Positions 6,978 through 12,937 of a DNA stretch of 18,960 bases are shown here, in pieces. Each line of letters opens with the position of its first letter. Position 1 is the first letter of the stretch. A program made the position numbers and the translations under genes. Origin of the DNA: JAXGPP01 sp964436865 (lineage in GTDB: Bacteria > Planctomycetota > Planctomycetia > Pirellulales > Thermoguttaceae); NCBI GenBank assembly GCA_964436865.1, contig CAYTFK010000112.1, positions 1 to 18,960 on the forward strand, given 5' to 3'. The notes under the pieces are model-generated. The model searched no databases. It saw nothing but the letters and a program-made list of their open reading frames with translations, and was not told where the DNA came from.

Positions 6978-8510
6978 ATGCCCGTCGTGAGTTCCAAGCC
7001 CACAAGCGCGACTTCCCCCGTTCGCAATGGGAGCCGCGCGCGGCAGGCCAAAACACGCGTCGCCGCCTCGTGTTCCCGGTGCAGCGACAATTGCGATGGC
7101 AGTTGCGGCCTGTTCCAGGCAAGCCTCCGCGGCCCGACGGCTGGCGGCGATCTGGCATCGCGGCGAGAGCACGACGGCCGTCCGAACGCGGCTGTCGATT
7201 ATGCGCAGCTCGATTTTCGTAGCGGCGAACGCGGCTCCCGCGGTGATAGAGCGGTCCACGCGCTCAGCGTGGTCGAAGTTGGCGCACAGTACGGTCGTGC
7301 CGCGCCCCTCCGGGTTTCTATACCCGTATTTGCCAGGCCGGCAGACGCATCGGTCCGCGCGCGCGAAGGTCGCGATCACTTGGCCATTGGCGCGGCCTTG
7401 GCCGGTATCAGCCTCGTCTTTCCCCGCGGGACGATTGCGGGCGAACCAGGCATCGAGATCGATTCTCAGGGAAAGATCGTCTCGGCGTCGGCTTTCGACG
7501 GGCGGATGGAGGACTTTCGCCGCTACCATCGTGGATTGGGCGAGATTCTCGTCCAGGTCGGCGCGGAAGAATTCCGGCTGGGCATACCAGAATACCTGCG
7601 TCGGCAGCACGCTGTGGAGGGCATTGAACTCGTTTGGGGCGAGACGGCCTGCCCAGGGCCATTGAAGATCGGCTCGCTCTCCGAGGCCCTGGACCTGAAT
7701 CGCCGTGGCCACACGGTGACGCCGGATCCTGACGATCCTGTCATTCAGGCGGCTTACCGTGGCGGAATTATCAATGACTTCCAAGTTCATCGACGCTCGG
7801 AATTTGCCGACGAGAAGGGACTGTTGCTCCAGTGCCGTACCCTTCGCGGACTGGGTTACCAACGAATCACTCTGGCCGCCCACGCTGCCGACCTGATGGA
7901 ACTGGCTTTGCTGCTCAAGTGGTCGAGCCGGGCAGGGATCGATCTGGTGACGATCAGCGGCGATGCGGCCCTCCAGGGCGTCTGTCTTCATGCCGCCGCC
8001 CACGAGTTCTGCGAAAGGCTGCAGTCACGTGGGGAGCCGGTGCCTGATTTGGCGTTTTCCGGCGGCTTTTGCGAGGAAGGGCAGATCCTCAAGGCACTGG
8101 CCCTCTCGGCGCCGTTTGGCCGCGCCGTGCGGATCAGCCGGGCCTTGCGTATCCCCAGTGCGGTGGGCGAGCGGCTTACGCAGTGGTTGAATAACGGCGG
8201 CTTGCCGAAGTCGGTCCGCCGGCACGGTTCGGCGCCGGAACAGATCTTTGCTTGCTGGGAGGAGGTGGCCGATCTGGTCGGCCGGCGCGAGATCGGCAAG
8301 ATTCCGTTGGGTGCGATTGGCATCTACACCTACGCGCAGAGTCTTGCCGCCGGCCTGCACGATCGGCTGGCTGCCGCTCGCCGTTTCCGGCTGGCCTCGC
8401 TGCGTCGCAGCGACCTCGTCAGCCTCACTCCGCAATGCGCCGGGGTCACTGGCATTCCTTATTTCATGGATGCGGATCGCGACCGCGCCGAAGCCATTCT
8501 GGCGGAGTGA
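6978..8510 (+). CDS. Divergent glutamate-synthase-like (FMN-domain) protein
   Basis: A 510-residue protein whose C-terminal half resembles the FMN-binding domain of glutamate synthase (GltB central domain). It has a glycine-rich FSGGF strand followed by ALALSAPFGRAVRISRALRIP, and a tail PLGAIGIYTYAQSL...TGIPYFMDADRDRAEAIL that I associate with a stand-alone glutamate-synthase-related family. The motifs I expect earlier in the barrel (MSxGALS, NxGEGG, GGTG) are not visible; the matching places read RPADASVRA, FPRGTI and SGDAALQG. Four cysteines near the N-terminus (Cys32, 35, 39, 43; CX2CX3CX3C) could bind an iron-sulfur cluster. The ATG at 6978 touches its only GGAG. A GTG at 6987 lies nine bases after that GGAG and may be the true start. 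Substrate unknown; glutamate synthase activity should not be assumed. Confidence 0.65.
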   Translation: MPVVSSKPTSATSPVRNGSRARQAKTRVAASCSRCSDNCDGSCGLFQASLRGPTAGGDLASRREHDGRPNAAVDYAQLDFRSGERGSRGDRAVHALSVVEVGAQYGRAAPLRVSIPVFARPADASVRAREGRDHLAIGAALAGISLVFPRGTIAGEPGIEIDSQGKIVSASAFDGRMEDFRRYHRGLGEILVQVGAEEFRLGIPEYLRRQHAVEGIELVWGETACPGPLKIGSLSEALDLNRRGHTVTPDPDDPVIQAAYRGGIINDFQVHRRSEFADEKGLLLQCRTLRGLGYQRITLAAHAADLMELALLLKWSSRAGIDLVTISGDAALQGVCLHAAAHEFCERLQSRGEPVPDLAFSGGFCEEGQILKALALSAPFGRAVRISRALRIPSAVGERLTQWLNNGGLPKSVRRHGSAPEQIFACWEEVADLVGRREIGKIPLGAIGIYTYAQSLAAGLHDRLAAARRFRLASLRRSDLVSLTPQCAGVTGIPYFMDADRDRAEAILAE

Positions 8511-8522
8511 GCCGCGGCGCTG

Positions 8523-8561
8523 GCTTCTCGCCGCAATGTCGGAGCTTGCCGCGGCAGAAGC
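8523..8561. terminator. Hairpin between convergent gene ends
   Basis: GCTTCT-C-GCCGC (8523-8534) can pair with GCGGCAGAAGC (8551-8561), giving an 11-pair stem with one bulged C and a 16-base loop. It lies between the stop of the rightward 6978-8510 gene and the stop of purD on the other strand, where a two-way terminator is expected. No T-run follows on either strand, so it is not a textbook intrinsic terminator. The 8-base palindrome GCCGCGGC also occurs twice here (8511-8518, 8548-8555). Confidence 0.4.
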
Positions 8562-8566
8562 GGCCT

Positions 8567-9850
8567 CTATGGGTGCCCGGCCAGCGCCTTGTCGGAGATG
8601 TCCTTCCGGCACCAGGCCCCTTCCCAGCGGATCTGTTTCACGCCGGTGTAAGCATTGAGCTTGGCTCGTGCGATCGTCTCGCCTAGCGCTGTCACACCAA
8701 GCACGCGCCCGCCCGCCGTGAGAACGCGCCCTTCAACCAGTCGAGTGCCCGCATGGAAGACTTTCACTCCGGTCAATTTGTCGGCTTCCTCAAGGCCGCG
8801 GATCGGCAGCCCTGTGCGGTATGTGCCGGGATAACCTTCGCTGGCCATCACGACGCAAACAGCCGGTCGCGGGTCCCAATCCAGCGGCTCAATCTCGTGC
8901 AATCGGCCATCGACAGTGGCCTCCAGCACGTCCATCAGATCGGTCTTGAGCCGCATCAACAGCGGCTGGCACTCAGGATCGCCGAATCGGGCGTTGTACT
9001 CGAGCACCTTGGGCCCCTGGTTGGTCATCATCAGCCCGGCATAGAGCACGCCGCGAAACGGTCGCCGGGCACGGTTCATCGCGTGGATCGTCGGCACAAG
9101 CACATGCTCTTCGATCCAGTGCAGGCGCTTGTCATCCACCAGCGGGGCAGGGCAGTAGGCCCCCATGCCGCCCGTATTGGGACCGGTGTCGCCGTCGTTC
9201 GCCGGTTTGTGATCCTGAGCGGGCTGCAGGGTAACGATCGTTCGGCCGTCGGTGATCGCCAGCACGCTGGCTTCCTCGCCGTGGAGCCGTTCCTCAATAA
9301 CGATCCGGTTTCCCGCCGCGCCAAATTCATGTTCCATGCCGATCCGCTGCACCGCCTCGATTGCCTGCTGGCGGTGTTCGCAGACGATGACCCCTTTGCC
9401 GGCAGCCAGACCATCGGCCTTGACCACCACCGGCGCGTCGCCGCGTTCCTGGAGGTAGCGCAGCGCCCGCCCGGCGTCGGAGAATGTCTGGTAGTCGGCC
9501 GTGGGCACATCGGCGTCGCGGAGCAGGTCCTTGCAGAAGGCCTTGCTCGCTTCCAACTCGGCGGCCGCCTTCGAGGGTCCGAAGATCCTCAGCTTCTCCG
9601 CCTCGAAAGCATCGACGATGCCGTCGGCCAGCGGCGCCTCGGGGCCGACCACGGTCAAGCCGACCGAGTTCTGCCTGGCGAACTCGATGAGCCGCCGGAA
9701 ATCGCCCGCCGGGATGTCGACGTTCTCGGCATCGCGGGCGGTGCCGGCGTTGCCGGGGGCCACGAACACTCGCTCAACGCGGGGGCTCTGCGACAGTTTC
9801 CACGCCAGGGCGTGCTCCCGGCCTCCATTGCCCACCACCAGAACCTTCAT
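8567..9850 (-). CDS. purD: Phosphoribosylamine-glycine ligase (GARS)
   Basis: Joins phosphoribosylamine and glycine, using ATP, to form GAR in the second step of purine synthesis. The 427-residue product has the normal length for a stand-alone bacterial PurD. It begins MKVLVVGNGGREHALAWKL, the signature N-terminal strand and loop. It continues with the ATP-grasp segments VVVKADGLAAGKGVIV, GPNTGGMGAY and EYNARFGDPE, which includes metal-binding acidic residues. The frame is open to 10078, but the ATG at 9850 is preceded by GAAGGA (863 to 858 of the 9,000s, minus strand) at a spacing of seven bases, and the extra upstream residues are not family sequence. It diverges from the Rieske gene with about 200 bases between the starts. 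No other purine gene is in the window. Confidence 0.97.
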   Translation of the reverse strand: MKVLVVGNGGREHALAWKLSQSPRVERVFVAPGNAGTARDAENVDIPAGDFRRLIEFARQNSVGLTVVGPEAPLADGIVDAFEAEKLRIFGPSKAAAELEASKAFCKDLLRDADVPTADYQTFSDAGRALRYLQERGDAPVVVKADGLAAGKGVIVCEHRQQAIEAVQRIGMEHEFGAAGNRIVIEERLHGEEASVLAITDGRTIVTLQPAQDHKPANDGDTGPNTGGMGAYCPAPLVDDKRLHWIEEHVLVPTIHAMNRARRPFRGVLYAGLMMTNQGPKVLEYNARFGDPECQPLLMRLKTDLMDVLEATVDGRLHEIEPLDWDPRPAVCVVMASEGYPGTYRTGLPIRGLEEADKLTGVKVFHAGTRLVEGRVLTAGGRVLGVTALGETIARAKLNAYTGVKQIRWEGAWCRKDISDKALAGHP

Positions 9851-9889
9851 GCTGTTGTCCTTCTGCTTCTTGCTTCGAGCGAACGCGCG

Positions 9890-9918
9890 ATTGTAGCGCG
9901 CGTCGCGACCGTCGGGAA
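9890..9918 (-). promoter_or_regulatory. Possible promoter of purD
   Basis: On the minus strand, TACAAT (9895 to 9890, five of six) lies 17 bases after TTCCCG (9918 to 9913, three of six). The -10 box sits in the centre of a 5-base dyad, CGCGC (9884-9888) and GCGCG (9896-9900), which could be an operator or chance in GC-rich sequence. The leader would be about 33 bases. Confidence 0.35.
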
Positions 9919-9946
9919 GTGCCCGCCGCTTCCTGACGAGGAGTGA

Positions 9947-9975
9947 TTGACAGGAGTTTACCTGTGGCCCATAAA
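9947..9975 (+). promoter_or_regulatory. Promoter of the Rieske/cytochrome b operon
   Basis: A perfect TTGACA (9947-9952) is followed after exactly 17 bases by CATAAA (9970-9975, four of six). This is the best sigma70-type promoter in the window. The leader to the Rieske ATG is about 70 bases. The spacer holds a dyad, ACAGG (9950-9954) and CCTGT (9961-9965), separated by six bases. It overlaps the -35 box and could serve as an operator. Confidence 0.55.
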
Positions 9976-10051
9976 GGACTTCGGACGGCCGCCTGCGCTT
10001 GCCCCGTACCGCAGACCGTGAGCAGGACCGCTCCCGAGAAGCCTCGCCCCA

Positions 10052-10654
10052 ATGGCGGCACCCCCTTCCAACCACCACCGACCAGATTTCGTGGCCAGCA
10101 GTTCCGCCAAACCGACGACACTATCAACTTCCAATAGCGGCGGGCACCGTCGCGGCGTCCTCGGGCTATTGGCCGGCGGGATGCTGGGTGCCGGTTTCGC
10201 CGCCCTGGGCGTGGCCGGGGCAATGTGGACGGCAATCACCGCCCGGTTCATGCTCCCCAATACATTGGCCGAACCGCCCAATCGGTTTAAGGCAGGTTTT
10301 GCCGCCGACTATCCGCCGGGTTACGTGGAGACTCGCTACAGGGACCGGCATGGAGTATACGTGGTCCATGGCACCTACCGCGGCCAACGGCAGATCTTCG
10401 CCCTGCGGACTGTCTGCACGCACCTCGGCTGCATCGTCGTGTGGCAGGATGCGGAGAATCGTTTCAAGTGCCCCTGCCACGGCAGCGGTTTCTACCAGGA
10501 CGGAATCAACTACGAAGGGCCCGCTCCCCGGCCCCTGGAAAGATATGCGATTTCCGTGGCTGATGACGGCCAGTTGGAAATCGATACCAGCCGCATGTTT
10601 CAGGAGGAACTCGGCCAGTGGAACGACCCGGCCAGCTATGTGACCACCGGGTGA
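10052..10654 (+). CDS. Rieske iron-sulfur subunit of a bc/b6f-like complex
   Basis: Takes one electron from quinol at the Qo site and passes it to the c-type cytochrome subunit. The 200-residue protein has both Rieske boxes: CTHLGC (Cys122, His124, Cys127) and CPCHGSGF (Cys140, Cys142, His143). This gives two Cys and two His ligands for the [2Fe-2S] cluster and the usual disulfide pair Cys127-Cys142. A twin arginine (33-34, GGHRRGVLGLL) precedes a hydrophobic helix at about 36-60, typical of a Tat-inserted signal anchor with the cluster on the periplasmic side. The ATG at 10052 has no strong ribosome binding site. It is the first gene of the respiratory run and is followed by cytochrome b after 86 bases. 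Gene symbols for this subunit vary (qcrA, petC, petA). Confidence 0.95.
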   Translation: MAAPPSNHHRPDFVASSSAKPTTLSTSNSGGHRRGVLGLLAGGMLGAGFAALGVAGAMWTAITARFMLPNTLAEPPNRFKAGFAADYPPGYVETRYRDRHGVYVVHGTYRGQRQIFALRTVCTHLGCIVVWQDAENRFKCPCHGSGFYQDGINYEGPAPRPLERYAISVADDGQLEIDTSRMFQEELGQWNDPASYVTTG

Positions 10655-10740
10655 GAGGCGATTGCCGCGTCGTCGCGGGGGGCCGGCCACAGTGTGGCGG
10701 GCCTGTCGCGGCGGCGCTTGCTTGAAACGAACAGGATCAA

Positions 10741-11571
10741 ATGGCCATCCGCGACAAGATTCGCAATTCGCAGGTCTGGCGCAGCGTTTTCCGTCACCCG
10801 GCGCCGGTCGACCGCCGCAACCGCGTGGTCGTGATCCTCACCAACCTGGTGCTCCACGTCCATCCGGTCGCTATCCAGAAGCACGCCCTGCGATTCAGTT
10901 TCACCTGGGGAATGGGGCTGATTTCGTTCTTCCTGTTTGTTGTCGAAGTGGTCACCGGCGTGCTGCTGATGTTCTACTACCGTCCGACGCTGGAGTGGGC
11001 CTACAACGACATGCTCGCGCTGCGCGACACGGTCTCGTTTGGCGATGTCCTTCGCGGAATGCACCGCTGGGCGGCACACGCGATGGTCATCTCGGTGATG
11101 CTGCACATGTATCGAGTGTTTCTGACGGGCAGCTACAAGCCGCCTCGCGAGTTCAACTGGGTGATCGGCGTCATGCTCCTCGTGCTGACCCTGCTATTGT
11201 CGTTCACCGGCTACCTGCTGCCGTGGGATCAGTTGTCGATCTGGGCGGTGACCGTCGGCTCAAACATGGCGCGGGCCGTGCCCTTGGTTGGTCACGAGGG
11301 GCCCGGACAGCAACTCCTGAGCGTCGAAGGCGTCGACCTGGTCTCAAGCGGAGCCGACGCCCGCTTTGCGCTTCTGGGAGCACGCAGCGTGGGCGAAGAG
11401 ACGCTGAACCGCTTCTACATCCTGCACTGCATCGCCATCCCGATCGTCGCCGGGTTTCTCATCGCCGTGCACTTCTGGAGAGTCCGCAAAGACGGCGGGA
11501 TCAGCGGTCCGGTCGTGGAGGGGGCGGTTTGCGGTGATGCCGTGACTGCGGAGCCGACCGGGGCGCCATAG
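10741..11571 (+). CDS. Cytochrome b, N-terminal (b6-type) subunit
   Basis: The membrane core that carries two b haems and forms most of the quinol sites. The 276-residue protein has four helices, at about 55-78, 108-128, 139-160 and 224-246. Haem ligands are His108 and His122 in the second helix, and His229 and His244 in the fourth. The second pair is 14 residues apart (HX14H), as in cytochrome b6, not 13 as in mitochondrial-type cytochrome b. The Qo segment LPWDQLSIWAVTVG (160-173) is clear. The N-terminal region has no cysteine, so the covalent ci/cn haem of b6 (Cys35) is not supported. A loop at 180-220 before the last helix looks longer than usual. AGGA lies four bases before the ATG. The stop is one base from the start of the next gene, suggesting coupled translation. 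Confidence 0.95.
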   Translation: MAIRDKIRNSQVWRSVFRHPAPVDRRNRVVVILTNLVLHVHPVAIQKHALRFSFTWGMGLISFFLFVVEVVTGVLLMFYYRPTLEWAYNDMLALRDTVSFGDVLRGMHRWAAHAMVISVMLHMYRVFLTGSYKPPREFNWVIGVMLLVLTLLLSFTGYLLPWDQLSIWAVTVGSNMARAVPLVGHEGPGQQLLSVEGVDLVSSGADARFALLGARSVGEETLNRFYILHCIAIPIVAGFLIAVHFWRVRKDGGISGPVVEGAVCGDAVTAEPTGAP

Positions 11572-11572
11572 A

Positions 11573-12889
11573 ATGGACATGCATCACGCCGATTTCCTCG
11601 CCGCCAGTGCTGTTCCGCTGGGCTGCTACTATGCCCTGGCGACCGCGGCCAACCTTTGGGCGGCGGTCCGTGCCGTTCGCGAGAAACACTACCGTCATTT
11701 CGCCGCCTGGTTCCTCGTGGCGGTTCTGTTTGCCAGCTTCGCCTTGCTGGCGTTTGCCGGTCGTCCGCCGATCATGCCCCAATGGCTCAAGCAGGCGATC
11801 GACTCCGTCATCGGCCCGGTCACGTTCAGCTTCGGCGCTCTCAGCCTCTTCCTGGTGTTCTATTTCGCTCGGCGATTCTTCGTCCGCGGCGATGTGGCGT
11901 GGTTGATACTTAACGGGGCTATGCTCTTCATGGGGGCCTCGATGACCGACCCGGTCTTCGCCGCGATCGTCTCCAAACCCGACAACGTGCCGATCGTGGG
12001 CATGGTCTTCCTGCTCGGATTCTTCACCTGGCTTGGCGCTGCCCAGGCAGTCCGCAACGACGAACGGATCGCGCGGGGCGAAGGGCCGGTTGAGCAGCAG
12101 TTCGGCGAGCAGGTGCTCGTCTGGCCCGACTTGATCTACATCGAGTTGATCGGCGCCATCCTGGGAATGGTAGTCCTGACCGTGTGGTCGATTGCGCTGG
12201 AGGCCCCGCTGGAACAGCCGGCAAACCCCGTGGTGACCCCCAATCCTTCCAAGGCTCCCTGGTACTTCCTCGGCCTGCAGGAACTGCTCGTCTACTTCGA
12301 CCCGGCGATTGCGGGCGTGATCCTGCCGGCGCTGGTGATCCTCGGGCTCATGGCGGTGCCATACCTCGACTTCAATCCACGCGGAAGCGGCTACTACACG
12401 ATCGACCAGCGGAAGTTCGCCTACCTTGTCTTCCAGTTTGGCTTTCTCGGGTTGTGGGTTTTTCTGATTCTTGTCGGCACGTTCATGCGCGGCCCGAACT
12501 GGAGTTTCTTCGGCCTCTACGAGCCCCGCGACCTGCACAAGGTGGTCGCTCAGAACAACATCAAGCTTTCTGAGTACTTCTGGGTGATCTGGCTGTCCAG
12601 AAGCCTCCCGCAGGCGCCGCCGGGGAGCGGTTGGCTGGCCGAACTGGACGTGATCTTTCGCCGCGAAATTGCCGGGGTGGTCGTATTGAGTGTCTACTAC
12701 GTGGGCCTGCCCATGGTGCTCGGGGCCACGGTCTTTCGCGATTTCCGCCGCCGCATGGGGCGCGGCCGCTATGTGATCATGGTGCTGCTTCTGCTCACCA
12801 TGTTCCTCGTGCCGCTCAAAATGCTCCTGCGGTGGACGATGGACATGAGCTATATCCTCAGCGTGCCGGAGTGGTTTTTTAATGTGTAG
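11573..12889 (+). CDS. Subunit-IV-like cytochrome b C-terminal protein with extra N-terminal membrane domain
   Basis: Supplies the second half of cytochrome b, which closes the quinol-oxidation site. The 438-residue protein is far longer than a b6f subunit IV (about 160). Residues 1-162 hold about five predicted helices (7-30, 42-63, 79-102, 107-124, 138-160) that I do not recognise. Residues 180-310 are the subunit-IV part: helices at about 187-209, 241-265 and 284-306. The Qo motif reads KAPWY (227-231), in the place of PEWY, followed by FLGLQELLVYFDP. The Glu normally next to the quinol is therefore replaced by Ala. Two more helices follow (365-388, 397-420). The start is one base after the cytochrome b stop. 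It contains no CXXCH site. Confidence 0.9.
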   Translation: MDMHHADFLAASAVPLGCYYALATAANLWAAVRAVREKHYRHFAAWFLVAVLFASFALLAFAGRPPIMPQWLKQAIDSVIGPVTFSFGALSLFLVFYFARRFFVRGDVAWLILNGAMLFMGASMTDPVFAAIVSKPDNVPIVGMVFLLGFFTWLGAAQAVRNDERIARGEGPVEQQFGEQVLVWPDLIYIELIGAILGMVVLTVWSIALEAPLEQPANPVVTPNPSKAPWYFLGLQELLVYFDPAIAGVILPALVILGLMAVPYLDFNPRGSGYYTIDQRKFAYLVFQFGFLGLWVFLILVGTFMRGPNWSFFGLYEPRDLHKVVAQNNIKLSEYFWVIWLSRSLPQAPPGSGWLAELDVIFRREIAGVVVLSVYYVGLPMVLGATVFRDFRRRMGRGRYVIMVLLLLTMFLVPLKMLLRWTMDMSYILSVPEWFFNV

Positions 12890-12937
12890 CCGGCCTCGCT
12901 TCGAACCGGCCGTTTGGGCTCGTTGTTCCAGTTAGTC

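Noticed and set aside
8753..9946. Long plus-strand frame opposite purD
   Set aside because: PurD on the minus strand is certain; the antisense product shows no family features.
12875..12889. PEW sequence near the C-terminus of the subunit-IV-like protein as the Qo PEWY motif
   Set aside because: VPEWFF lies in the last ten residues, after the final helix. The Qo motif position is KAPWY at 227-231, directly before GLQELLVYFDP.
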